From assembly GCA_934591725.1 (NCBI GenBank), contig CAKTPR010000041.1, forward strand, positions 1 through 18,509: a DNA stretch of 18,509 nucleotides. Reading direction: 5' to 3'. Below, in pieces: positions 7,361-15,515 of this stretch. The stretch is from an uncultured Oscillospiraceae bacterium (GTDB taxonomy: Bacteria > Bacillota > Clostridia > Oscillospirales > Oscillospiraceae). A model generated the notes under the pieces. It saw only the letters and a program-made list of their open reading frames with translations, ran no database searches and was not told where the DNA came from. Each line of letters begins with the position of its first letter. Position 1 is the first letter of the stretch. Made by a program: the position numbers and the translations under genes.

Positions 7361-8332
7361 ATGCTGGATCAATACGGACGCAAAATAGATTACCTGCGCA
7401 TATCCGTGACCGACCGCTGCAACCTGCGCTGCCGCTACTGTATGCCTGAGCCTATGGCCGCCGTGCGGCACGAGGACATTCTGCGCTATGAGGAGATACT
7501 GCGCATCTGCTGCGCGGCCGCGGAGCTTGGGATAACGAAGTTCAAGGTCACGGGCGGGGAGCCGCTCGTGCGCGCGGGCTGCACGGAGTTCATCGCCGCG
7601 CTGAAAAAGCAGCCCGGCACAGAGCAGGTCACGCTGACGACGAACGGCCTGCTGCTGGAAAAGAACCTTGACGCGCTCACGGCCGCAGGACTTGACGGCG
7701 TGAACATCAGCCTTGACACAACGGACAATGTGCGCTTTCGCAGCATAACCGGGTACACCGGCGACGGGGCGGACACGCTCCTGCGCGTGCTCAAGGAGTG
7801 CTGCGCCAAAGGACTCAAGACAAAGATAAACGCCGTGCTGCTGGAGGAGACGGAGGCTGACGCTCCCGCGCTCGCCGCCATAGCTTCTACGCTCCCCGTG
7901 GACGTGCGCTTTATAGAGCTGATGCCCATAGGCTTCGGCACGGCGATGAAGCGCGTCTCACCGGAGGATATCCTCATCGCGCTGAAAGAGCGCTGGCCTG
8001 ACCTTGCCCCGACGGATGAAAAGCGCGGCAACGGCCCCGCGCATTATTATAAGAGCGCGGCGCTCCTCGGCAGAATAGGCTTCATCGACGCGGTGAGCCA
8101 TAAATTCTGCGCCGAGTGCAACCGTGTGCGCCTGACGAGCACCGGTCAGCTCAAGCCATGTCTCTGCTATGCCGACTCCGCCGACCTGCGCGCGCTCATC
8201 CGCGGCGGGTGTACGGATGAGGGACTGAAAGACGCGCTGAGGGCCGCTGTATACGCCAAGCCCCGCGCGCACTGCTTTGATACAAACGCCGTCATCACGG
8301 AAAAGCATGCGATGAGCCAGATAGGAGGATAA
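7361..8332 (+). CDS. moaA: GTP 3',8-cyclase MoaA
   Basis: MoaA is the radical SAM enzyme that starts molybdenum cofactor synthesis by cyclising GTP to 3',8-cH2GTP. The 323-residue protein carries the SAM cluster cysteines Cys20, Cys24 and Cys27 and the SAM-binding GGEP motif at about 65-68. The second, substrate-binding cluster has Cys250, Cys253 and Cys267 in the HKFCAECNRVR...LKPCL context. It ends in Gly-Gly, the conserved MoaA tail that completes the active site. Length agrees with the family. An AAAGGGG ribosome site precedes ATG 7361. It is the first gene of a three-gene molybdopterin operon and is divergent from the two-component operon. Confidence 0.97.
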   Translation: MLDQYGRKIDYLRISVTDRCNLRCRYCMPEPMAAVRHEDILRYEEILRICCAAAELGITKFKVTGGEPLVRAGCTEFIAALKKQPGTEQVTLTTNGLLLEKNLDALTAAGLDGVNISLDTTDNVRFRSITGYTGDGADTLLRVLKECCAKGLKTKINAVLLEETEADAPALAAIASTLPVDVRFIELMPIGFGTAMKRVSPEDILIALKERWPDLAPTDEKRGNGPAHYYKSAALLGRIGFIDAVSHKFCAECNRVRLTSTGQLKPCLCYADSADLRALIRGGCTDEGLKDALRAAVYAKPRAHCFDTNAVITEKHAMSQIGG

Positions 8333-8336
8333 GACC

Positions 8337-9143
8337 ATGGGAAAGGTGATAGCGGTCTGCACGAGCGACCGCAAGGGAATACAGAAAAAAGACGTCAACA
8401 CCGCGCACTTCTCTGCCGAATGGGGCATTGACGGCGACGCGCACGCCGGTAAATGGCACCGGCAGATAAGCCTGCTGAGTGCGGACAAGATAGAGGCATT
8501 CAATAAGCGCGGGGCAAATGTTATCCCCGGCGCGTTCGGTGAGAACCTCGTCGTGGAGGGCTTCGACTTCCGCGCGCTCCCGGTCGGGACGCTCCTGCGC
8601 TGCAACGATGTGCTGCTGGAAATGACGCAGATAGGCAAGGAGTGCCACAGCCACTGCGAGATATATAAGAAAATGGGCGACTGTATCATGCCGCGCGAAG
8701 GCGTTTTCGCCCGCGTTCTGGAGCCGGGTACGATCTCCGTCGGAGATGAGATGGTCATAGTCCCGCGCGAGGGAAAATTCCCGTGGCAGGCCGCAATCAT
8801 CACGCTCGGCGAGAGCGGAAGCAGTGAGACGATCTCCAAGCGTCTGCGCGATGCGGGGTACGCGGTGGTTGAAGAACCGGCGATCCCCGACGACGTGCGT
8901 GTGCTTAAGCAGCAGCTCATGCGCCTGTGCGACCAGCGCCAGCTCGACCTCATCCTTGTGACCGGCGGCACGGGCAGCGCTGCACAGGATGCGATGCGCG
9001 CCGTTTCGGATAAACCCGATCCCGGCATCGTGTCAGCCGCCATACGCGGCAAGACGCTCATTGCTGCTGCCACGGAGGAGCGCATGGACGCGCTCATGGA
9101 CTCCGCACCGCAGGTGATGGAGAGCCTGAGAAACGGCAGATGA
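8337..9143 (+). CDS. MOSC domain fused to a degenerate MogA/MoaB-like domain
   Basis: Residues about 1-145 form a MOSC domain: WGIDGDAHAG, a GAFGENLVVEG stretch and the cysteine-rich GKECHSHCEIY with GDCIMPREGVFARV (Cys103, Cys107, Cys116). MOSC domains handle the sulfur ligand or bind the molybdenum cofactor. Residues about 148-268 resemble MogA/MoaB, with AAIITLGESG, LRDAGYAVVE and LILVTGGTG (about 206-213). The rest is shortened: the expected SD...D start, the GPRDxTPEA segment and the NLPGSP loop are absent, so adenylyl transfer to molybdopterin is doubtful. AGGAGG at 8323-8328, inside the end of moaA, gives a well-spaced start 4 nt after the moaA stop. The fusion itself is, to my knowledge, common in Clostridia. 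Confidence 0.88.
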   Translation: MGKVIAVCTSDRKGIQKKDVNTAHFSAEWGIDGDAHAGKWHRQISLLSADKIEAFNKRGANVIPGAFGENLVVEGFDFRALPVGTLLRCNDVLLEMTQIGKECHSHCEIYKKMGDCIMPREGVFARVLEPGTISVGDEMVIVPREGKFPWQAAIITLGESGSSETISKRLRDAGYAVVEEPAIPDDVRVLKQQLMRLCDQRQLDLILVTGGTGSAAQDAMRAVSDKPDPGIVSAAIRGKTLIAAATEERMDALMDSAPQVMESLRNGR

Positions 9144-9156
9144 GGAGGTAAGACCC

Positions 9157-9639
9157 ATGCAGGACTTCACACACTTCAACGATCAGGGCAGGGCAAAGAT
9201 GGTCGACGTCGGCGATAAGCCCGCGACCGTGCGCACCGCCGTCGCCGCGGGGCGCGTGACGGTCAACGAAAACACCTTTGCGCTCATCAAAAACGGCGGC
9301 ATGAAAAAGGGCGACGTTCTGGCCGTGGCGCAGGTCGCGGGCATAATGGCCGCGAAGCACACGCCGGACATCATTCCGATGTGCCACCCCGTCCTCATAG
9401 ACGGCATCGACATTTCACTCACGCTGGATGAGGCGCGCCTTTCCGTTGAGATAACCGCGTCGGCCTCCTGCGCCGGGCACACGGGCGTTGAGATGGAAGC
9501 GCTGACGGCGGTCAGCGCCGCCGCGCTCACGGTATACGACATGTGCAAGGCAGTGCAGAAGGACATCCTCATCTCCGACATTCACCTGCTGGAAAAGACC
9601 GGCGGCGTTCACGGAGACTATTCCTACGCCGGCAAATAA
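9157..9639 (+). CDS. moaC: Cyclic pyranopterin monophosphate synthase MoaC
   Basis: MoaC converts the MoaA product 3',8-cH2GTP to cyclic pyranopterin monophosphate. The 160-residue protein shows the family motifs in order: an N-terminal MVDVGDKP, the IPMCHP motif (about 73-78), TGVEMEALTAVSAAALTVYDMCKA (about 109-132), containing the conserved Asp and Lys of the active site, and a C-terminal LLEKTGGVHG. The start lies 13 nt after the previous gene, with a GGAGGT ribosome site overlapping the gap. Together with moaA this covers the first step of cofactor synthesis. moaD, moaE, moeA and a molybdate transporter are not in the window. No clear terminator follows the stop. Confidence 0.97.
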   Translation: MQDFTHFNDQGRAKMVDVGDKPATVRTAVAAGRVTVNENTFALIKNGGMKKGDVLAVAQVAGIMAAKHTPDIIPMCHPVLIDGIDISLTLDEARLSVEITASASCAGHTGVEMEALTAVSAAALTVYDMCKAVQKDILISDIHLLEKTGGVHGDYSYAGK

Positions 9640-9684
9640 CGGGAGCACAGGGCGTATTTTTCTATTTCTTTTTGCAGCGGCAAG

Positions 9685-9729
9685 TTTCTTAGAATTTCTA
9701 ATAGTTTTCTTAAAAGCTCCGGATATACT
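9685..9729 (+). promoter_or_regulatory. Predicted PepSY gene promoter with three helically phased direct repeats
   Basis: TTTCTTA (9685-9691), TTTCTAA (9695-9701) and TTTCTTA (9706-9712) start 10 and 11 bp apart. A -10-like TATACT lies at 9724-9729. There is no good -35; the third repeat occupies that position, an arrangement typical of activator-dependent promoters served by OmpR-family regulators. Confidence 0.45.
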
Positions 9730-9771
9730 TTAGCCAAGCTGAAATGAGTCAGGAAAAAGGAGAAGGAAAAA

Positions 9772-10080
9772 ATGAACAAGACACTCAAAAACATTCTTAT
9801 CGCATTGCTCGTACTCGTCATCATCGGCGCTGCCATCGGCGGATATTTCATCTATCGCCACAACAACACCTACATCGGCGCAGACGCCGCACTGAACATT
9901 GCGCTTGACGACGCCGGTACCACCGTCACCATGATTTACTCTGACGACGTTGAATTTGAAAAGACCCGTCACTCTGCATGGTATGAGGTCGAGTTTGACA
10001 CTCATCAAAACGAGTATGATTATATTATCGACGCCGTCACCGGCGAGATACTCAACAGCAGCATCAAGCCTCAGGACTGA
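9772..10080 (+). CDS. Membrane-anchored PepSY-domain protein
   Basis: The 102-residue protein has a short basic N-terminus, one membrane segment (about 7-29) and an outside domain of about 70 residues. The domain reads IGADAALNIALDDAG, then YEVEFD and YIIDAVTGEIL. The start with AxxIAL and the close with Y-I-DAxTGEIL are the PepSY pattern. PepSY domains outside the membrane are thought to inhibit proteases or modulate envelope processes, but this protein's target is unknown. AAGGAG about 10 nt before ATG 9772 supports the start. It lies 132 nt after moaC and probably has its own promoter with phased direct repeats. A strong bidirectional terminator closes it. Confidence 0.8.
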   Translation: MNKTLKNILIALLVLVIIGAAIGGYFIYRHNNTYIGADAALNIALDDAGTTVTMIYSDDVEFEKTRHSAWYEVEFDTHQNEYDYIIDAVTGEILNSSIKPQD

Positions 10081-10092
10081 TATAAAGACCTG

Positions 10093-10131
10093 AAAAATGC
10101 TCGCGCCGCAAATTGCGGTGCGAGCATTTTT
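10093..10131. terminator. Strong bidirectional terminator between PepSY gene and typA
   Basis: A 12-bp stem (10093-10104 with 10120-10131, arm AAAAATGCTCGC) continues through one G-T pair into an inner CCGCAA/TTGCGG stem (10106-10111 with 10113-10118). A-tract and T-tract flanks suit termination in both directions. It lies between convergent genes. Confidence 0.93.
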
Positions 10132-10138
10132 ACGCTTA

Positions 10139-11959
<1,821 letters not shown>

Positions 11960-12035
11960 ATCTATCAGTGCTCCCTTACTGCGTCCGCATAGCTGCGGTC
12001 AAAATTTCTATGTACTATTTTCAACACAAAATGAA

Positions 12036-12064
12036 ATTTTAACACTGCTCTTCGCCTTTTGCAA
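12036..12064 (-). promoter_or_regulatory. Predicted typA promoter
   Basis: On the minus strand: TTGCAA (12064-12059), a 17-nt spacer ending in TGT, and TAAAAT (12041-12036). It predicts a leader of about 70 nt before typA. The same two hexamers with the same spacing occur before efp. Confidence 0.72.
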
Positions 12065-12101
12065 TACTTATATAAATGAAATTTACAAAAAATCCTGCTT
12101 A

Positions 12102-12130
12102 TTGAAATAATTCTCCCGCCGTGATAGAAT
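12102..12130 (+). promoter_or_regulatory. Predicted promoter of the yfbR-like/DUF896 operon
   Basis: TTGAAA (12102-12107), a 17-nt spacer and TAGAAT (12125-12130) make a near-consensus vegetative promoter. The expected transcript starts about 34 nt before the first gene. It is divergent from the typA promoter. Confidence 0.78.
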
Positions 12131-12170
12131 CAAGGCAGCCCGAAAACAGAAACACGGAGAAGAAAAACAC

Positions 12171-12773
12171 ATGAGCCACAATTTTTTTGCCTACATTTCG
12201 CGTATGCGCTACATCGGCCGCTGGAGCCTGATGAGAAACGCGCTGCCCGAAAACATACAGGAGCACAGCCACATGGTAGCCGTGATCGCGCATGCGCTCG
12301 CGGTCATCCGCCGCGATATCTGCGGCGTCCACTGCGATCCGGACAGGTGCGCATCCGTTGCGCTGTTCCATGACAGCTCCGAGATCCTCACCGGCGACCT
12401 GCCCACGCCGATAAAGTACCACAGCGCGCAGATCCAGTCCGCCTATAAGCAGGTGGAGAAGCTCGCCTGCGATAAGCTCCTGGCGACGCTGCCGGAGGAG
12501 CTGCGCGGGACTTATGAATCCCTGCTCTACGGCAGGGACGCTGAGGAGCTGCACGATATCGTCAAGGCAGCCGACAAGCTCTCGGCCTACATCAAGTGCA
12601 TCGAGGAGCGCAAGGCCGGCAATGACGAGTTCATTTCCGCCGAGAAGCAGACCCGCGCCATACTCGACGCGAGCCCGCTGCCGGAGGTAAAATATTTCCT
12701 GGATAAATTCATCCCGGCCTTTGAGCTGACGCTCGACGAGCTGGGGACTATAGACGAGGAGGGCAAAGCATGA
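12171..12773 (+). CDS. yfbR: HD-domain 5'-deoxynucleotidase, YfbR-like
   Basis: The 200-residue protein matches E. coli YfbR along its whole length. It opens with FFAYISRMR and the substrate-specific Arg17-Trp18. The metal and catalytic residues of the HD fold are present: His32 (EHSHMVA), His67-Asp68 (LFHDSSE), Glu71, Asp76 in TGDLPTP, and Asp135 in KAADKLSAY. YfbR removes phosphate from deoxynucleoside 5'-monophosphates in the cytoplasm, in nucleotide balance. A well-formed promoter lies about 40 nt upstream. Its stop overlaps the next start (ATGA), so DUF896 translation is coupled to it. Confidence 0.92.
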   Translation: MSHNFFAYISRMRYIGRWSLMRNALPENIQEHSHMVAVIAHALAVIRRDICGVHCDPDRCASVALFHDSSEILTGDLPTPIKYHSAQIQSAYKQVEKLACDKLLATLPEELRGTYESLLYGRDAEELHDIVKAADKLSAYIKCIEERKAGNDEFISAEKQTRAILDASPLPEVKYFLDKFIPAFELTLDELGTIDEEGKA

Positions 12774-12988
12774 CACAGAAAAAGCTTGACCGCATAAACG
12801 AGCTTGCGCATCTTGCAAAGGAGCGGGAGCTGACCGCCGCCGAGCAGGAGGAGCGCGCCGCGCTGCGCAAGGAGTATATCGAGGACTGGCGCCGCGGCAC
12901 GATAGAGCTGCTGGAGAACACCTACATCGTCACGCCCGACGGCAAGAAGCACAAGCTGCCGAAAAAAGGCGAGACACCTAAGGCGTAA
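12770..12988 (+). CDS. DUF896 (YnzC-like) small protein
   Basis: The 72-residue protein starts with KKLDRINELAHLAKERELTAAEQEERAALRKEYIEDWR. This helical hairpin pattern (RINELA.KAK...LT..E..E...LR.EYI) defines DUF896, the B. subtilis YnzC family. The C-terminus ends in a short basic tail, and the ending DGKKHKLPKK resembles other members. The ATGA overlap with the preceding gene and GAGGAGGG just upstream fix the start. Function is unknown in the family; in B. subtilis a member lies in the SOS-linked yneA operon. Here it accompanies a nucleotidase. Confidence 0.9.
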   Translation: MTQKKLDRINELAHLAKERELTAAEQEERAALRKEYIEDWRRGTIELLENTYIVTPDGKKHKLPKKGETPKA

Positions 12989-12992
12989 ACAG

Positions 12993-13040
12993 AAAAAGCG
13001 GCGAACCCCGGCGTGACATTGCCGTCACGCCGGAGTTCGC
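12993..13040. terminator. Long hairpin, terminator mainly for the minus strand
   Basis: GCGAAC (13001-13006) pairs with GTTCGC (13035-13040), and CCGGCGTGAC (13008-13017) with GTCACGCCGG (13024-13033), with one mismatch between the two stems. The A-run at 12993-12997 becomes a T-run after the stem on the minus strand, so it should end transcripts of the minus-strand membrane protein gene. On the plus strand only a weak T-tract follows. Confidence 0.75.
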
Positions 13041-13099
13041 TGTTAAAATGCGCAGTCCAGCAGCAGAATCGCCTTGAGTGTGCAGGTAAGTCTGCGTTA

Positions 13100-13155
13100 T
13101 TATCCCCTCAGTCAGCCTTGCGGCTGACAGCTCCCCTTGCAACAATGGGAGCCTT
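13100..13155 (+). repeat. Two-hairpin intergenic repeat, copy 1
   Basis: It begins TTATCCCCTCAG, then a GTCAGCC/GGCTGAC hairpin (13111-13117 with 13122-13128), then a GCTCCC/GGGAGC hairpin (13130-13135 with 13147-13152). The frame is shared with copies at 15192 and 17148, but the arms and loops differ more. It fills the 226-nt gap between the DUF896 gene and the minus-strand membrane protein gene together with the terminator at 12993. No gene is seen in the gap. Confidence 0.82.
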
Positions 13156-13214
13156 GGGCTGTAGCTCAGACCGTTTCCAGAAATTCGTCAACGGCATCAT
13201 ACCGCCGCAGATAT

Positions 13215-13943
13215 TTACATAAAGAATATGCTCCATGCGATGAGCAGCTGCGCGGCGTAATAGGTCGCGTGGATGCCGATGTTCGCGCCGAAGCGGCGCT
13301 CGCTGCCGAAGCTGTAAGCGCAGAGGATATTGTCGCTGATGATGAAGAGCACGCCGCCGATGGCGAACAGCAGCGTCGACACTCCCGGCGCGTGTATTGC
13401 GACGGAGACGGCGAGCGCGCCCATGAAGGCGACGACCGCCATGTATATCATGCCGGGCACCTGCATATTTCCGGCGTTCGTGTCCTTGCGGTAGTTATAT
13501 ACGCCAGAGAGCGCGAGCGCGGCAAAGCCGATGGCAAGGCCGCCGAGCAGTATGCCGGGGGCGCGGTGCGACAGGGCGATGATATACAGCACATGGCCGA
13601 CGGCAAAGCTCGCAGCCCCCGCGGCGAAGAACTGCGTTTTCTTATTCACGCAGATAAAGCGCAGCGCAAGCAGCTGGTCGCCGAGCAGGCCGAAGATGAG
13701 CCCCGCCGCAACGAGCCACGCGCCCGCCGGGGCGGCTCCGCCAACGCCGAGCAGGCTCCGTATGTTCGCGTCAGTTCCCAGCAGGCCGAGCACGACGAAG
13801 CACAGCCCCGCTGTGCCCTTATAGGTGAAGGCTCTGCGGTAATCCTTCCGCTTGCAGAAGACAAGATAGATGCCCCCGGACACTGCGCACAGCGCTGTCA
13901 GCACCACTGCGATGATCCGGACGTTGGACGCGGTAATTTGCAT
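13215..13943 (-). CDS. YhhN-family membrane protein (lysoplasmalogenase-like)
   Basis: The 242-residue protein is almost entirely hydrophobic, with about eight membrane segments. It shows the YhhN/TMEM86 landmarks: GLIFGLLGDQLLAL (Gly88-Asp89), FAVGHVLYI (Gly116-His117) and GGVLFIISDNILCAY (Ser203-Asp204). It ends in a YYAAQLLIAWS helix. The two conserved Asp residues are thought to be catalytic in lysoplasmalogenase, which cleaves the vinyl ether bond of lysoplasmalogens. Plasmalogens occur in many anaerobic Clostridia, so the role is plausible but unproven. ATG 13943 is used because GGAGA precedes it by a few bases and a strong promoter lies behind it; the frame is open for another 142 codons upstream but that part runs through the divergent promoter and neighbouring gene. 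Confidence 0.85.
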   Translation of the reverse strand: MQITASNVRIIAVVLTALCAVSGGIYLVFCKRKDYRRAFTYKGTAGLCFVVLGLLGTDANIRSLLGVGGAAPAGAWLVAAGLIFGLLGDQLLALRFICVNKKTQFFAAGAASFAVGHVLYIIALSHRAPGILLGGLAIGFAALALSGVYNYRKDTNAGNMQVPGMIYMAVVAFMGALAVSVAIHAPGVSTLLFAIGGVLFIISDNILCAYSFGSERRFGANIGIHATYYAAQLLIAWSIFFM

Positions 13944-13994
13944 ATCTGACTCTCCGTTTCTTATGTGTTTATTTTCCGTTAAAAATCTATTCCG

Positions 13995-14030
13995 ATTATA
14001 GCAAAAAAGAATTTGGCTGTAAACATACAG
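13995..14030 (-). promoter_or_regulatory. Predicted promoter of the YhhN gene with operator-like dyad over the -35
   Basis: On the minus strand: TTTACA (14023-14018), a 17-nt spacer and TATAAT (14000-13995) preceded by TGC. The dyad CTGTA-AACA-TACAG (14017-14030) overlaps the -35. The promoter call is firm; the operator is a guess. I could not assign a convincing promoter to the divergent DUF4349 gene in this 172-nt gap. Confidence 0.7.
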
Positions 14031-14115
14031 TAAAGGGAACTTTATTCGGAAATCCGCGTCTTTGTAATTGAGGATGAACTTGTAAATAACTGTAAAATGA
14101 AAGGAAGTAGACAAA

Positions 14116-15117
14116 ATGAAAAAACGGATAGCCCTGCTGCTTGCATTGCTCATGACCCTGTCCCTCTGCGCCTGCGGCAGCTCCAGCCAAATGGCCAGCT
14201 CCACCGAGTCGGCGGCATACGATTCTGCGCCCATGGAACCGCCTCCCAATGCGTCGCGCGCCTCCGGCTTTTCCGCGATGGACAGCGTCGCGTCCGCCGG
14301 TGAATACGGCGAATATGACTCCGGCACTGATGGCGGCGACGTACCCGACGAGAACCCGGAGAAGATCATTTATTCCGCCGACGCGACCGTTGAGACAACC
14401 GAGTTTGACAAGACCCTCGAAGAGCTTGCCGCGCTCATCAAAGAATACGGCGGCTGGGTGCAGTCAAGCAGCATAAACGGCGCGAACTATTACAGCATCT
14501 CCCGCGGCAGCAGCTATAACCGCAGTGCAGATTACACCATCCGCATTCCGAGCGACAAGTTCCAGACCGTTATGGGCAGTCTCTCCACTCTCGGCAACGT
14601 CCCATACAGCTACACCTACACCGAGAACGTCAGCGCGCAGTACTATGACGTGCAGTCACGGCTCACCGCGTACAAGACCCAGGAAGCCCGCCTGCTCGAA
14701 ATGATGGAAAAGGCGCAGACCATCGAGGACACGATAACGATAGAAGAGAAGCTGACGGAGCTTCAGTATAAGATAGACTCTCTCCAGTCGAGTCTCAACA
14801 ACTGGGATCGGCAGGTGAATTACAGCACCATCTCCCTGAACGTTCAGGAGGTCGGCGAGTACACCGAGCAGCAGACTGTCACCATAAGCTACGGACAGCG
14901 GCTGCTGAACGCGTTCACGGATTCGCTTAAAGGCGCGGGGCGCTTCTTCAAGAACCTGCTGGTGTTCCTTGTCTCCGCTCTGCCGACGCTTGTGATCCTC
15001 GCGGTGCTGTTCTTTGCGCTGCGCCCGCTTTTCAGGAAGCTGAGCGCCAAGGCGAAGGCACGCCGGGAAGAGAAAAAGAGCACCGCGGCGAATAAAAACA
15101 AGGCAGATAAAGAGTAA
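14116..15117 (+). CDS. DUF4349 lipoprotein with C-terminal membrane segment
   Basis: The 333-residue protein begins with a lipoprotein signal peptide. Its lipobox is LCAC, so the mature protein would start at Cys20. A low-complexity linker rich in Ser, Ala and Gly runs to about 80. The DUF4349 domain (about 82-305) has IIYSADATVETTEFD, YTIRIPSDKF and LSTLGNV. A coiled-coil region (about 184-232) leads to the final NYSTISLNVQEV strand. A membrane helix at about 280-302 is followed by a basic tail. It would be tethered at both ends, outside the membrane. Function is not known for the family. AAGGAAG about 10 nt upstream supports the start. Repeat copy 2 lies behind it and probably terminates it. 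Confidence 0.9.
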   Translation: MKKRIALLLALLMTLSLCACGSSSQMASSTESAAYDSAPMEPPPNASRASGFSAMDSVASAGEYGEYDSGTDGGDVPDENPEKIIYSADATVETTEFDKTLEELAALIKEYGGWVQSSSINGANYYSISRGSSYNRSADYTIRIPSDKFQTVMGSLSTLGNVPYSYTYTENVSAQYYDVQSRLTAYKTQEARLLEMMEKAQTIEDTITIEEKLTELQYKIDSLQSSLNNWDRQVNYSTISLNVQEVGEYTEQQTVTISYGQRLLNAFTDSLKGAGRFFKNLLVFLVSALPTLVILAVLFFALRPLFRKLSAKAKARREEKKSTAANKNKADKE

Positions 15118-15191
15118 ATAAGCGATAAGCAGATGTGTCAAACAGCGCGTACAAAGAGCCGACATCTTTGACTGCGCTGAAAAACAGGGCT

Positions 15192-15250
15192 TTTATCCCC
15201 TCAGGCGCTGACGCGCCAGCTCCCCTTGAGAAACAAGGGGAGCCTTTTTA
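15192..15250 (+). repeat. Two-hairpin intergenic repeat, copy 2, acting as terminator
   Basis: TTTATCCCCTCAG is followed by a GGCGC/GCGCC hairpin (15204-15208 with 15213-15217). A perfect 10-bp GCTCCCCTTG/CAAGGGGAGC hairpin (15219-15228 with 15234-15243) comes next, with loop AGAAA and then CTTTTT. The second hairpin has the form of an intrinsic terminator on the plus strand, 75 nt after the DUF4349 stop. Copy 3 is nearly identical in inverse orientation. Confidence 0.9.
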
Positions 15251-15296
15251 TTGCTGTATCTATTAACTTTCTATTAAAATTATTTAAGCGTTTGAA

Positions 15297-15325
15297 TTGA
15301 CATAACACCGATTCGGTGGTAGAAT
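15297..15325 (+). promoter_or_regulatory. rny promoter, near-consensus, with palindrome in the spacer
   Basis: A perfect TTGACA (15297-15302), a 17-nt spacer and TAGAAT (15320-15325) form the best promoter in the window. The spacer holds the palindrome CACCGATTCGGTG (15306-15318; 6-bp arms around one base). The predicted leader from about 15332 to the rny start is roughly 180 nt. Confidence 0.85.
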
Positions 15326-15350
15326 AACACGAATGATATTTTAGGAGACC

Positions 15351-15491
15351 ATGGGGAGGTTTCCGATAAATATTTCTGTTCGATTCGACGGGTGCGTTTT
15401 ATGCCCCGTCTTGCATATGTGTGCGGGCGCTGCTCCGTGCATTGTAGATCAACAAAATATCCAGCAGCTAAACCCACCGCAAAATTCTTAA
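15351..15491 (+). CDS. Possible 46-codon leader ORF before rny
   Basis: An ATG at 15351 opens a 46-codon frame ending at TAA 15489-15491, inside the rny leader and 24 nt before the chosen rny start. AGGAG at 15343-15347 precedes it, but only 3 nt separate it from the ATG, which is too close for a typical site. The peptide contains five cysteines and a QQ...QQL stretch near its end and resembles nothing I know. It could be a regulatory leader, or simply an open frame in non-coding RNA. The leader also holds a GACGGG/CCCGTC hairpin. Confidence 0.22.
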   Translation: MGRFPINISVRFDGCVLCPVLHMCAGAAPCIVDQQNIQQLNPPQNS

Positions 15492-15515
15492 AGAATGGAG
15501 GTGTGTTTACTTACT

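Noticed and set aside
7361..9639. Moco riboswitch before moaA
   Set aside because: The leader after the predicted -10 is only about 25 nt, too short for that RNA.
13013..13222. A 69-codon plus-strand frame after the DUF896 gene
   Set aside because: It runs through the terminator stem and repeat copy 1, has no ribosome site and no recognisable product.
13157..13230. tRNA-like start GGCTGTAGCTCAG
   Set aside because: Only the 5' end and D-arm start look right. No anticodon arm, TTCGA loop or acceptor match follows.
13944..14369. N-terminal extension of the YhhN-type protein by 142 codons
   Set aside because: It would run through the TATAAT promoter and into the antisense of the DUF4349 gene. 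ATG 13943 has its own ribosome site.
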